Source of the DNA: SIRX01 sp965213905
GTDB lineage: Bacteria; Actinomycetota; Rubrobacteria; Rubrobacterales; Rubrobacteraceae
NCBI GenBank assembly: GCA_965213905.1
Contig: CBDCAK010000001.1
Coordinates: forward strand, 179,453 to 243,452
DNA length: 64,000 bases
Direction of reading: 5' to 3'
Below, in pieces: positions 25,845-34,540 of the stretch (within the stretch, counting starts at the first letter, position 1; each line of letters starts with the position of its first letter). Both the position numbers and the translations under genes were made by a program. Under the pieces are notes generated by a model. That model saw nothing but the letters and a program-made list of their open reading frames with translations, was not told the origin of the DNA and did not search any database.

Positions 25845-25937
25845 CTCGAAGACGAACATGGTTACTCGCTGGTCGAAGTTCTTGCGGCGATCATGATAGG
25901 CCTAGTGCTCGGGTCCGTGTCACTTGCCGCAAGGTAG
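25845..25937 (+). pseudogene. Type IV prepilin N-terminal remnant
   Basis: Between a TGA and a TAG the frame reads LEDEHGYSLVEVLAAIMIGL then VLGSVSLAAR. This is a typical prepilin peptidase site (G followed by Y-S-L-V-E, with the conserved Glu at +5) and hydrophobic stalk. There is no start codon and the frame ends just after the helix, so this is a fragment, probably left by rearrangement next to the IS1182 element 200 bp away. Nothing else is seen in 25837-26117. Confidence 0.5.
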
Positions 25938-26117
25938 CGGCCAGGGTTTCGCTACCCCCGCGCGAGCACGCTCGGCATGCGACAGGGTGAAGGTGAAGCC
26001 TCACGCTACGAGCACGTCGTTAGGATGGGCTTCCGCCGGTGACTCCCAACCGGGTAGCCCGGCTCCCGATCCTTCCGCCAGACGATCCTGCCCGGATGCT
26101 ACTCGCGCTCCGGCCTA

Positions 26118-27749
26118 TCACCTGGCTGCTGAGGTGGTATACACGTAGTGGTACCATTCTGGGCAGCGTGTTGAGAAACTCGGTATGTGGAAGCCAAGCG
26201 AAGGGAAGTTTGCAGTCGAACCGCGATGATCGAAGCGGAGCGGTGGTCGCTCCGGGGGTCGCAGAGCAGCTACCTGAGCTGGCCTCCGGGGCCCGCGGCT
26301 GCCGAAGGTGAGCAGCCGCTTTATGTTCTGCCCGCTGGCGGTTATTAGAACCTCGCAGTTCACTCTCTCCTGCATTCTCAGCCGTACCCGCTCCATACCG
26401 TGCCATTGCTTGGCTTCGGCGAACATCGGTTCGATCCACACCTTCCTCTTTCTCATCGCCTTCTTGTAGGCCTCTAGCTCGTAGTAGCCTTTGACCTTCT
26501 CGAAGTAATACTCGTCGAAGTTGCGGTTTACAGCGCGTCCGCTCTTGCCCTCGGTACATTTGCTCTTCAAGGAGCAGGAGTTGCAGACATCCGGGTCGGC
26601 AACGTAGCGGGTGAGCCTCAGCTTCTTCCTCGCCCCGGTGTTGCGCAGTATCTCTCCGGCTGGACAGACGTAGACGTCCCGCTCGGGATCATAGGCGAAG
26701 TCGTCTTTGCGGAAGAGGCTCCTCTTTCCCCAGGTGTAGTCGATGGCCGGCATGTAGGCCCTGATCCCAGCGCTCTCTACGGCCTTGAGGTTCGGGATGG
26801 TGCCGTAGACAGAGTCGCCGGTTACGTGGTGCGGGCGGAGCTTCCAGCGGAAGGTCGTGTGCCAGAGGAGGTCGAGCATGGGTTGGTTGTCCTTCGCGTC
26901 CGCCTTCGTAACTAGGGCGGTGAGGATCACCCGGGCCTTGCCGCCGTCCACCACGTAGTGGACCTTGTAGCCCATGCGGGCGGTACCCTTAACGTGCCCG
27001 GCCAGGCAGGCGTCGGGGTCGGTACGGTTCACCACATGGTCGCTAATCTTGTTCGGGTTGGGCGAGCGGGACTTGGTGCCGTACCTGCCGGCACTTGAGA
27101 TGAAGTCTTCCCGTGCGACGTTGGTTTCCGCAAGACCCTCATCGTCCGCACCCGGTAGAGCCGCATTGGCAGTATCTACCCGCCCGTTGGTAGATCCGAT
27201 AGGTCCGGTAGCGTCGTCCGGCTCTTGCTCGACCTCCTCGAACAACTCGTCGAGGTGATCTAGCACGGTGAGTCTGGGGATCAGAGCCGATTTCGCGACG
27301 TTAACCCTGACCGTGGTGGAGTCCACGAACAGCTCCTCGCCCCACACCAGGCCCGCCTCGACGCACATCTCGACTATCCGGTCGAAGAAACTTCTGAAGG
27401 TCTCCAGACCGTAGCGTTCGTGGATGCGGGTGAGGCTAGAGTGGTCGGGCAGCGGCTCGTGAAGATCGTATTCAAGGTACCATCGCAATGAGAGCCGGTC
27501 AGCGACGATTTCCATAAACTGTCTCTCCGAGCGCAAGTCCTCGAAGAAAAGAACAAGTTCGAGCTTGAAAAAGACTACGGGATCAACACTGGGACGGCCA
27601 GAGGGAGCGTAGAGATTCTCGACCAGCTCCCTGACAAACGTGAGGTCGAGCCGCTCCTCCAGACGACGATAGAAGTTGTCTTTTGGGACAAGTTCTTCGA
27701 GGGAGAGGTCGGGCAGCGGTGCGAACTCACGGATCTTGGTTCCCATCAT
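26118..27749 (-). CDS. IS1182-family transposase
   Basis: About 543 residues from ATG 27749, which has GGAGG 11 nt upstream. The N-terminal DUF772-like region (FAPLPDLSLEELVPKDNFYR, PSVDPVVFFKLELVLFFEDL, HSSLTRIHERYGLETFRSFF) is followed by the DDE domain (WGEELFVDSTTVRVN, MGYKVHYVVDGGKARVI, DSVYGTI) and a zinc-binding insertion (PDVCNSCSLKSKC). The catalytic Glu is expected in KVWIEPMFAEAKQWHGM. The reading frame runs through the left terminal repeat and stops 24 bp outside the element, so the last residues (CPEWYHYVYTTSAAR) come from the end and the flank; the normal stop seems lost. Probably still functional. Confidence 0.88.
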   Translation of the reverse strand: MMGTKIREFAPLPDLSLEELVPKDNFYRRLEERLDLTFVRELVENLYAPSGRPSVDPVVFFKLELVLFFEDLRSERQFMEIVADRLSLRWYLEYDLHEPLPDHSSLTRIHERYGLETFRSFFDRIVEMCVEAGLVWGEELFVDSTTVRVNVAKSALIPRLTVLDHLDELFEEVEQEPDDATGPIGSTNGRVDTANAALPGADDEGLAETNVAREDFISSAGRYGTKSRSPNPNKISDHVVNRTDPDACLAGHVKGTARMGYKVHYVVDGGKARVILTALVTKADAKDNQPMLDLLWHTTFRWKLRPHHVTGDSVYGTIPNLKAVESAGIRAYMPAIDYTWGKRSLFRKDDFAYDPERDVYVCPAGEILRNTGARKKLRLTRYVADPDVCNSCSLKSKCTEGKSGRAVNRNFDEYYFEKVKGYYELEAYKKAMRKRKVWIEPMFAEAKQWHGMERVRLRMQERVNCEVLITASGQNIKRLLTFGSRGPRRPAQVAALRPPERPPLRFDHRGSTANFPSLGFHIPSFSTRCPEWYHYVYTTSAAR

Positions 27750-27875
27750 GATGGCGCATCCTCCTATGGAAAGAACGAGGAGCATCATGCTACCGGTGTT
27801 CGTCTATTCGCTCCAGCATCCGCCCCGATTCGCAGGCGTTTCTCAACAGGCTGCCCATTTGGGTACCGTGACCCC
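26142..27875. mobile_element. IS1182-family insertion sequence
   Basis: Ends, read outside to inside: left 26142 CACGTAGTGGTACCATTCTG then GGCAGCGTGTTGAGAAAC; right, minus strand from 27875, GGGGTCACGGTACCCAAATG then GGCAGCCTGTTGAGAAAC. The inner 25 bp match well; the outer 8 bp do not. The outer parts instead match the two ends of the Tn3-type transposon at 34.46-46.36 kb. Left flank is GTATA, right flank TAAGA. The transposase gene occupies most of the interior. Confidence 0.75.
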
Positions 27876-27909
27876 TAAGAGCGTCTAGGTTTCCTCACTC
27901 TGACAAGAG

Positions 27910-28119
27910 TTACAAGTTGCTAATTAAATAGTAGCCCAGTGTCGCAATCAGCAACCCGACAACAGAGGATGAGAAGTAAAAAACGATTTTCTTCTTATCG
28001 TAGGATCCGTAGAAGCCCTTCCCAGACACTATGGCGTCCGCGAAACCGCCCGCGAGAAAAGCGATCAGCGGAGCTAGAAAGCAGTTGATCAAGAAAACTA
28101 CCAACAAAGTGGAAGACAA
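27910..28119 (-). CDS. Small two-helix membrane protein near the halocin-like gene
   Basis: 69 residues from a TTG start at 28119 with AGGCGG 7-8 nt upstream. Two hydrophobic segments (LLVVFLINCFLAPLIAFLAG and IVFYFSSSVVGLLIATLGYY) flank a polar loop (VSGKGFYGSYDKKK). Not recognised. It lies on the same strand and 245 bp downstream of the halocin-C8-like protein, beyond a strong hairpin at 28285-28313. A role as immunity or export partner is conceivable but is only inference from position. Confidence 0.55.
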   Translation of the reverse strand: MSSTLLVVFLINCFLAPLIAFLAGGFADAIVSGKGFYGSYDKKKIVFYFSSSVVGLLIATLGYYLISNL

Positions 28120-28284
28120 GTTGTTCCGCCTTTCAGAAGCACATCTTGTTCAAAGGAGCCAAGCAATATTTTACTGTATCTACTTTGGCTAGACATTCAG
28201 TTTGTCCAATCGTGCCTAACGTGTTCCTGCGTTAGCTCATTTCTCATAGCAGTGTGCTTTTCTCTACTTGCAGCGTCTCTGTCC

Positions 28285-28313
28285 GTTACCTCCGAGCCTG
28301 CCTCGGAGGTAAC
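28285..28313. terminator. Strong hairpin with 12-bp perfect stem
   Basis: Stem arms GTTACCTCCGAG (28285-28296) and CTCGGAGGTAAC (28302-28313) around CCTGC. It lies just downstream of the halocin-like gene (minus strand). There is no clear U-tract after the stem on either strand, so termination is probable rather than certain. Confidence 0.6.
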
Positions 28314-28363
28314 GAAAAACTGCGGCCGAAGAGAAAGGCGAGCAGGTCAAATCAAGCCCGTTT

Positions 28364-29512
28364 TTAGCAATATCTAGCACATTCTTCACGCACATTGAGG
28401 GTAGTGCCATAAATGCAAGCAGACGCGAATACTAGAGGACATACAACAGCGCATATAGGCAAACCCGCGCCGAACGTGACTGTTGTGCAAGCTATGGGAC
28501 ACCCGAGGATACCGAGTGACTCACACCCAAGGCCTGTGATTAGACCAACTATGACCTGGCACCTACTACAAGCTCCTTGTGCAGTGAATTGGGGCTCCGA
28601 CGAGACCGTGGAAGGAATTTCCACAGGCCTCCTGGACGTTACCTGACCTCCCTCGACTTCCAACGGCGTAGCCTCAGACGCTGTATGTCTGTCGTCGGTC
28701 AAGCTGTATATGGCGGCGCGGATTTCCAACTTGCCTCCGACCTTCTTGAATGAAACCTTGGCTCGCCGACCATTTTGTGTATAAAACGGAATCTCGACCA
28801 GTAAAGTCCTTTTGCCGGTATTTTTTGGCGTAGAGGTAAGGGGAGAGATCAATACTCCACTCCCGCTTTCAACGTTTGGAGCAAAACCCTCTCGAACAAG
28901 GTGATTCCACAACAAGTTACCTTCATCATCACGTCGGATCCTCGTAGCGATCCTGCGCACTCGCTCGCCGTTCAGCTCCTTTACGGTGAACTTACCCGTC
29001 GAATTATTGCTTCGCGCAGATGCCTCTTTAGAAAGTAGTGTGCTAGGCACTAAAGTAGCGGCGCCAAAGGCCACCATCATCTTGAGCATTTCGCGTCGGT
29101 CGACTGGACGCAATTCCAGAGTTGAACCTGAAGACTTCTCCACTAACTCTGCTCGATATGTTCTTCTCGGCCGGCGAGCGATCTTCGCTACGCGTCTCGC
29201 CCGTCGCGGTCCTAGACCTACCAGCATCCGGGTTTTCATCGCAAGCCCAGTAAAAACCTGCGGCTTCTGACCATCGACTTCTAGGAGAGTCGGTTCCCAC
29301 TTCCAATCGGGACGAGTTTCAGAGAGTAGCTTTTGAACATCGCGGTCCTGAAGACTGCGGGCACTTAACCAGCCTTCTGTTTCCTTCTCGACCGATTGAG
29401 CTATCTCGGTGCATTCGGAGCAGCCGGAGTCAAAAAGTAGGTAGCGCTTCTTGGGCTCTTCCTCCAATGCGTAACTCACGTCCTCAACCACTGGAGTTTC
29501 CTTGGTTTCCAT
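28364..29512 (-). CDS. Thioredoxin-like/Tat-type protein with halocin C8-like C-terminus
   Basis: About 382 residues from ATG 29512 (GGAAGG 9 nt upstream; an upstream ATG at 29545 lacks a ribosome site). N-terminal 100 residues look like a thiol-disulfide domain: YLLFDSGCSECTEIAQSVEK with a CxxC pair. A twin-Arg-like segment RREMLKMMVAFGAATLVPST follows (about residues 138-157), then a beta-rich domain. The last 70 residues hold ten cysteines (GACSRCQ, GLGCESLGILGCPIAC, LPICAVVC, FASACIY, EECARYC), the number and hydrophobic Cys-rich style of the halocin C8 peptide, which is also released from the end of a larger Tat precursor. Predicted: exported bacteriocin precursor. Similarity judged by eye. 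Confidence 0.68.
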   Translation of the reverse strand: METKETPVVEDVSYALEEEPKKRYLLFDSGCSECTEIAQSVEKETEGWLSARSLQDRDVQKLLSETRPDWKWEPTLLEVDGQKPQVFTGLAMKTRMLVGLGPRRARRVAKIARRPRRTYRAELVEKSSGSTLELRPVDRREMLKMMVAFGAATLVPSTLLSKEASARSNNSTGKFTVKELNGERVRRIATRIRRDDEGNLLWNHLVREGFAPNVESGSGVLISPLTSTPKNTGKRTLLVEIPFYTQNGRRAKVSFKKVGGKLEIRAAIYSLTDDRHTASEATPLEVEGGQVTSRRPVEIPSTVSSEPQFTAQGACSRCQVIVGLITGLGCESLGILGCPIACTTVTFGAGLPICAVVCPLVFASACIYGTTLNVREECARYC

Positions 29513-29585
29513 AAGTTTTAACCTTCCCTTCGTTTCCGTCGTCATCGATACTGCGATACTGAGGTTGCTGAGTGCAAACGCCAGG

Positions 29586-30059
29586 CTAAATACGCCTTAC
29601 GTTCTCGCAGTCGGATGCAACCTTGTCGTTTTTGCCGGCTACTACGAAGTCATTCCCACGACCACAACTGATTGCGTCCCTAGCCGTTTCCTCAGAAGGC
29701 CCGTGTAGTATCAGGTCGATGCCCGGTCCCCCGCTCAAGGCATCGGCCCCAGCACCACCGAAAATGTTGTCTGACCCGGACCCCCCGCTGATGACGTCAG
29801 GACTATTATCCCTCGGAGTTCTGTCGTCACGGTTGCCGAATAGAAAGTCGTCACCTGGCCCACCATTGATGATATCCGGACCGTCTCTGCCAACCACCGT
29901 ATCTCTGCCGCCCAGGCCATTGAGCACATCCGGTCCGTTAGTGCCAATGATTCTGTCGTTTCCATTAGTGCCATTTTTTATGCTAAGGGCAAACGCTGCG
30001 CTACTGGCTAGCAACACCCCCATCATTGTCACCATAATTAGCAGAACTACCCGCTTCAT
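29586..30059 (-). CDS. Secreted RTX-like calcium-binding repeat protein
   Basis: 157 residues. An N-terminal signal peptide (VVLLIMVTMMGVLLASSAAF) is followed by haemolysin-type nonapeptide repeats: GTNGNDRII, GTNGPDVLNGLGGRDTV, GRDGPDIINGGPGDDFLFG, NSPDVISGGSGSDNIFGGAG, ADALSGGPGIDLIL. These fold as a calcium-binding parallel beta-roll outside the cell. The C-terminus has two cysteines (DAISCGRGND and VASDCENV) that may form a disulfide. No catalytic domain is attached. Many actinobacteria encode such short RTX-like proteins of unknown role. It lies upstream of the halocin-like gene, 73 bp apart, same strand. Confidence 0.85.
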   Translation of the reverse strand: MKRVVLLIMVTMMGVLLASSAAFALSIKNGTNGNDRIIGTNGPDVLNGLGGRDTVVGRDGPDIINGGPGDDFLFGNRDDRTPRDNSPDVISGGSGSDNIFGGAGADALSGGPGIDLILHGPSEETARDAISCGRGNDFVVAGKNDKVASDCENVRRI

Positions 30060-30288
30060 CTTCCTCCTTGAGTAATGAAGTCGCTACCAGCGACCCGTAT
30101 TCCCCTCTAAATGACCACCATCTTTTTCTTGTCCTTGTCTTCTCCTATCTACAGCACCTCCTTTCAACCACCTGTTTCCCAACATCTCGTCTATGACCAA
30201 TAGCATTGCCTAGCCGCCGGATCACCGCTACATATAACCGGATAAAAATATTGTCCGGATAAAATTATTAGCCGGTTTTGAGGAGTGC

Positions 30289-31317
30289 TTACTTCGTTCT
30301 AGTAGCGTAGTAACGTGACGGAGGAGGGATCAGTCCGATTTCTATTGCCCGGGCAGCGGCCTCTCTGCGATCACAAGCTCCTAGCTTGGCGATAAGACAG
30401 CGAACGTGGAGTTTGACGGTGCCCAAGCTGTAGCAGAGATCCGCGGCTACTTGCGGGTTCGTCTTGCCTTCCGCGAGGTGGTGCAATACCTCAAGCTCTC
30501 GGTCCGTCAGGGGCTCAGGCACCAACTCGGCGACCTTTCGCTCCGTGATGTCCTCCGCCACGCAAACAAAGAAGTCCGGCTCACCAGTAGTCTCTCGCAC
30601 GAGCGAGATCGAAAGGTCAACCCACACCCGGGAGCCATCCTTACGGACGTAGCGCCGCTCCAGGGAGTAGGGGCCGAGCTTGCCCGCCAGCATCCGGTGG
30701 ACACGGTCCATGCTCGCCTGCCGGTCTTCGGGAGAAGTAAGTTCTAAGAAGGTCATCTCTAGCAGCTCCTCACGGTCGTAACCGGAGATCTCACAGAGCT
30801 TGTCGTTGACCCTCAGCCAGCAGCCGTCCGGAGCGACGTGTGCCATGCCCGCACCAGCCGACTCGAAGGTTTTTCTGAAGAGCTCCTCGCTCCTGCGAAG
30901 CCCCTCTTCCAGTCGCCTGCGTCCTGTGATGTCTAGCAGAACTCCTTGCCAGACTGCGGTGGGCCCGTTTCCTACCTCCACCCGCACAGCTTTGTCGTGT
31001 ACCCACACGGTGCGGCCGTCACGGGTGATGAGTCGGTACTCTACCTCGAAGGTTTCGCCGGTCTTTCGGGTGCGGTTCGCCTCGGCTAACACGCGCTCTC
31101 GGTCTTCGGGGTGGAGCAGCTTGACCCAGAGGTCAGGGTCATCTAGCCACTTCTCCTGGGTGTAGCCGAGCATCTGCTCAACTTGGGGGCTCATAAAAAG
31201 GGCTGAGCTTACCTCGTCGTCGGCATCCACGTAGACGACCGCCGGAATCTGCTCTATGAGCGCCTCGTACATCGCGTTGATTTCTCGGAGGTGAATCCCG
31301 TTAGCGGCTACGCGCAC
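30289..31317 (-). CDS. PAS-PAS-LuxR transcriptional regulator
   Basis: 342 residues from GTG 31317, which has GGAGG 5 nt upstream. First PAS/PAC (about 15-130; YEALIEQIPAVVYVDADDEV, WHDK-like VWVHDKAVRVEV, GVLLDITGRRRLEEGL), second PAS/PAC (about 140-262; FESAGAGMAHVAPDGCWLRV, VAEDITERKVAEL), and a C-terminal LuxR HTH (LTDRELEVLHHLAEGKTNPQVAADLCYSLGTVKLHVRCLIAKLG). There is no kinase domain, so a ligand or redox signal in the PAS domains probably acts directly on DNA binding. The upstream stretch 31318-31568 holds no gene. Targets unknown. Confidence 0.9.
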   Translation of the reverse strand: MRVAANGIHLREINAMYEALIEQIPAVVYVDADDEVSSALFMSPQVEQMLGYTQEKWLDDPDLWVKLLHPEDRERVLAEANRTRKTGETFEVEYRLITRDGRTVWVHDKAVRVEVGNGPTAVWQGVLLDITGRRRLEEGLRRSEELFRKTFESAGAGMAHVAPDGCWLRVNDKLCEISGYDREELLEMTFLELTSPEDRQASMDRVHRMLAGKLGPYSLERRYVRKDGSRVWVDLSISLVRETTGEPDFFVCVAEDITERKVAELVPEPLTDRELEVLHHLAEGKTNPQVAADLCYSLGTVKLHVRCLIAKLGACDRREAAARAIEIGLIPPPSRYYATRTK

Positions 31318-31632
31318 TGCAACCTCCTCGCAGTGCTGTCTAGCTTGGCCTGGCTAACGACTGAGGAGGACAACAAAATCTCCCGAGATCGCGAGGAGAC
31401 GAATAGGGTCTGCGGAGAAGGCGAGAGCCCCCGATGGAAAGGTTCATCTTGCGGTCTACGCTGTGGTTGTTTCAATCCTTTTGCACCCCTTCAGCAGCCC
31501 GGCAGCCTCTCTAAAAAAGATCCAAAGAAAGATCCAAAAAGAGGTCCGTAGCTTTGCGTCCACCCGCCTCACGACGGGGTTGCCTTTTTCATGATGCTTT
31601 CGACTGTGGGTAGTAACTTCCTCAAATGCTCT

Positions 31633-32484
31633 CTAAGCCACATCCCGGCTTCGGAAGAGCAACACGGAGAGGGCGACGAAGACGACCAGGTAGGCCCCGA
31701 GAACCAGCGCCGCCTGTCCTGCGCCCACGGCCTCGATTCCCGGTGGCGTTGCCCCCGCCGCAGCCCCCGGCTGAGACTCGGAGAAAACACTGACCAAGTC
31801 CAGTGAGTTCCTTCCCGGTAGCGCCTTACTTATGTTCTCCAACGTATCGCTTTGGGTCTGGGGAGCGAGACTCACAAACAGGCTCTCCAAAACCAGCACG
31901 TATACCAGCCCGAGCCCTATGGCAAGGGCGGTACCCCTAAAGAGCGTAGCCAGAAAGAGTCCCATCGCCGCGAAGGTTGCCAGGATGAGCCAGCCCGCCC
32001 CGAGCGCTTTTAGTGTCTCCACGAACGAGGACCACTCTATAGCCCCATCCTGGAGGGTGGCTACCACGTAGCTACATACCGCGCCGACCGCGAAGGAGAT
32101 GAGGGTGAAGACTGCTATCACTAGAGCCAGAGAGAGCAGCTTGCCACCGAAGTAGGACAGCCTGCCGGGCTTCTGGGTGAGGACCAACTTGAAGGTCTCC
32201 CAGCCGTACTCGCTACCTACCGCCAGGGCTCCGAGAACTAGCGTGAGGCCGGTACCGAGACCACCGCTGAAGAGTCCCAGTACCTGGGAGAGAAAGTTCT
32301 CCGGGTAGAGGGTTGGCAGGAATTGCTGGGCTTCGGGAGGAGGGTCGCTTCCCACGCCGACGATAAAGAAGTAGCTAAGTAGGTATCCGAAGAGTGCTAC
32401 GAGCGCGACGAAGATGAGGCCCACGACCCAGGCCGCCGGACGGCGGAGTGTCTTCTGTAGCTCCACGGCGAGGCTGGCTCCCAT
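31633..32484 (-). CDS. ABC-2 type exporter permease
   Basis: 283 residues with six hydrophobic segments, beginning with AWVVGLIFVALVALFGYLLSYFF and ending ALVLGAYLVVFVALSVLLF. The layout (long extracytoplasmic loop after the first helix, LGALAVGSEYGWETFKLVLTQKPGR before the second) is that of ABC-2 permeases such as BcrB/NatB. The gene follows the ATPase gene by 2 bp. Together with the divergent TetR regulator this is a typical inducible drug or lipid efflux unit; the substrate is unknown. Confidence 0.88.
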   Translation of the reverse strand: MGASLAVELQKTLRRPAAWVVGLIFVALVALFGYLLSYFFIVGVGSDPPPEAQQFLPTLYPENFLSQVLGLFSGGLGTGLTLVLGALAVGSEYGWETFKLVLTQKPGRLSYFGGKLLSLALVIAVFTLISFAVGAVCSYVVATLQDGAIEWSSFVETLKALGAGWLILATFAAMGLFLATLFRGTALAIGLGLVYVLVLESLFVSLAPQTQSDTLENISKALPGRNSLDLVSVFSESQPGAAAGATPPGIEAVGAGQAALVLGAYLVVFVALSVLLFRSRDVA

Positions 32485-32486
32485 AA

Positions 32487-33527
32487 CTATCTCTCCTCCC
32501 TAGTCGGTTGTCCTTCAGACTTCCCAGCCGGCTGCTCTTCGCTTTGTTGGCTGTGTTGTTGGCTTTGTTCTTGGTCTTGGCTTCGTTCTCCGCCCTGCTC
32601 CTCTTCTTGTTCCTCTCCTGTTAGCTCCAGAAAGACATCTTCCAGGGAGCGCTGCTCACTGTGGAGCTCGCTTACCTGCACGCCGCTTGCGTAGAGCTTC
32701 TGGCCTATCTGGGAAGATTTCTCAGGGTCTGCGGTGAGGTGGATGGCGTCTTCCCGGACCTCGACCTCCTCTACTTCCTCAATGTTCCGGGCGGCCTCGG
32801 CAGCTTCCTCTATGGGCTCGGCTTTGAGCACGAGGCCGCTCTTGCCCCGGAGCTCATCCACGGCGCCCTCGGCTACGAGCCGGCCCTTACTGATGACCCC
32901 GACCCTTCCGCAGACCTGCTCCACCTCGTTCATTAGATGGCTGGAGAGGAGCACGGTACGGTCACCCTGCCCTACCGACCGGATCAACTCCCGCATCTCA
33001 GCCATACCCTTTGGGTCCAGGCCATTTGTCGGCTCATCCAGTATCAGAAGCTCAGGATCTTTTAGAAGTGCCGCAGCAACCCCGAGCCTCTGCTTCATTC
33101 CGAGCGAATACTTCTTGTACTTGTCTGAGGCCCGACCGGTGAGCTCGACTTCCTTCAACACTTCATCTATCCGGCCCTTATCTTCCACCCCCGAGAGGCG
33201 GGCAACGACCTTCAAGTTGTTTCGTCCGGAGAGGTAAGGATAGAAAGCCGGGGACTCAACCAAAGCGCCCACATGGGAGAGACTCCCAGGAGTGCCGGGT
33301 TCTCCGCCAAGCACACGGGCCGTTCCCGAAGAAGGCTTTATGAGCCCCAGAAGCATCCGTAAAGTCGTCGTCTTACCGGCACCGTTAGGACCAAGAAAGC
33401 CGTACACCTCGCCCCGCATCACGGAGAGGTCCAGCTCGTCCACGGCCAGGATCTTTCGTCCGTAGCGTTTGGTAAGGTCCTTGGTCTCTACTACCGGCGT
33501 CCGCGTTGAGGTCTCTTCCACAAGCAC
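32487..33527 (-). CDS. ABC exporter ATP-binding protein with charged tail
   Basis: 346 residues. Walker A GFLGPNGAGKTTTLRML, Q-loop LVESPAFYPYLSG, signature YSLGMKQRLGVAAALL, Walker B LLILDEPTNGLD and H-loop VLLSSHLMNEVE are intact. The domain is of the BcrA/DrrA type, with a C-terminal regulatory region ending LEDVFLELTG. The last 40 residues are an unusual Glu/Gln-rich low-complexity tail (QDQEQSQQHSQQSEEQ). The gene is divergent from tetR at 33710 with a palindromic operator between them. Confidence 0.93.
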   Translation of the reverse strand: MLVEETSTRTPVVETKDLTKRYGRKILAVDELDLSVMRGEVYGFLGPNGAGKTTTLRMLLGLIKPSSGTARVLGGEPGTPGSLSHVGALVESPAFYPYLSGRNNLKVVARLSGVEDKGRIDEVLKEVELTGRASDKYKKYSLGMKQRLGVAAALLKDPELLILDEPTNGLDPKGMAEMRELIRSVGQGDRTVLLSSHLMNEVEQVCGRVGVISKGRLVAEGAVDELRGKSGLVLKAEPIEEAAEAARNIEEVEEVEVREDAIHLTADPEKSSQIGQKLYASGVQVSELHSEQRSLEDVFLELTGEEQEEEQGGERSQDQEQSQQHSQQSEEQPAGKSEGQPTREER

Positions 33528-33551
33528 GCTCCCTTCTGATTACAACCCTAA

Positions 33552-33567
33552 AACCGTCCAGACGGTT
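33552..33567. promoter_or_regulatory. TetR-type operator between exporter and tetR
   Basis: AACCGTC and GACGGTT separated by CA, a perfect palindrome located between the divergent exporter (start 33527) and tetR (start 33710). It probably lies over the exporter promoter and is bound by the adjacent TetR protein. Confidence 0.65.
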
Positions 33568-33709
33568 ACTAATACTACTGTCTATAGACTGAGTCAAGAG
33601 GGTGTGCGTTAAAGGTGTATGAAATATGTGTGGATTGACCCTGGCATATCTTTTGATTTGCGGCTAGGCTAGAGTAATAGAGAAGAAAGGAGACTCGACG
33701 AGTAGCGCT

Positions 33710-34264
33710 ATGGAGAGTTCGGAGAAAACTCGCAGGGAGCGGATTTTAGAGACGGCGCTGTTTCTTTTTCGTAAGCAGGGCTATGAGGCGACCTCCACCC
33801 GGGAGATCGGTGAGGTAGCGGGGGTGAGCAAGGCAAACGTTTACCATCACTTCCGGACTAAAGACGGACTGCTTCACGCCTTGCTGGATCCCCTCTTCGA
33901 GAAGGTAGAGGCGCTACTGGACGGCCACGAGTCGGCACCAAACGGCTCTTCCGAACAACGAAGGGTTCTCAAAGAGTATTTCGACTTGATTTTGGAAAAC
34001 AAAGAACTGGTCGCCATGCTTGCCAGTGACATGGCCGTGCTCTCCCATCCCCAAATCGGCCAGCGAACCCTGGAGTTGAACGATGGCCTGATGGAGTTGG
34101 TGGCCGGTTCTGAGGCAGGCGTCGAGGGCCAGGTACGGGCGGCGTGCGCTATCGGTGCCCTGCAGGCCGTGGCCGTGAGGTTCTCCAAGGCGGACTCCGG
34201 AGCCGTTAGGGAGGCAGGACTAAAGGCTGCCATGTGCGCCCTCGCTGGAGAAGAGCCCGGCTAG
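33710..34264 (+). CDS. TetR-family regulator of the adjacent ABC exporter
   Basis: 184 residues. N-terminal HTH: RERILETALFLFRKQGYEAT, STREIGEVAGVSKANVYHHF, RTKDGLLHALLDPL. The C-terminal ligand domain is helical and variable as usual. The gene is divergent from the ABC exporter genes and a palindrome lies in between, so it most likely represses them until an inducer binds. Start ATG at 33710 follows AAAGGAG at a slightly long distance; alternatives are few. Confidence 0.9.
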   Translation: MESSEKTRRERILETALFLFRKQGYEATSTREIGEVAGVSKANVYHHFRTKDGLLHALLDPLFEKVEALLDGHESAPNGSSEQRRVLKEYFDLILENKELVAMLASDMAVLSHPQIGQRTLELNDGLMELVAGSEAGVEGQVRAACAIGALQAVAVRFSKADSGAVREAGLKAAMCALAGEEPG

Positions 34265-34458
34265 ATTCTGGCGCTTTTAATTTCCGAGAATCAGGTGTCG
34301 GTAATTCATTATCCTGCATGAAAATAGGAAGTTTGGAGAGCTTTGAGTGCTCTGTAGACTTCCCGGAAGCCCTTAGAACCTTGCCTGCAGATCGAAACTG
34401 GCGGAGATAGCTGTTCTGGTTGCTTGGCCTTGTGCTGGCTCGTAACTCCTGCCGTATA

Positions 34459-34497
34459 GGGGTCACAGTACCATTTTGGGAATTCTGTACGCTAACG
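34459..34497 (+). repeat. Left terminal inverted repeat of the Tn3-family transposon
   Basis: Begins GGGGTCACAGTACC and ends TACGCTAACG, matching the Tn3-family pattern (GGGG at the tip, TAA near the inner end). Partner at 46326-46364. Flank GTATA at 34454-34458. Confidence 0.88.
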
Positions 34498-34540
34498 AGA
34501 CTGCGCACTCGGTTCTTGGACAAGATTGAGCCTGCGAAGT

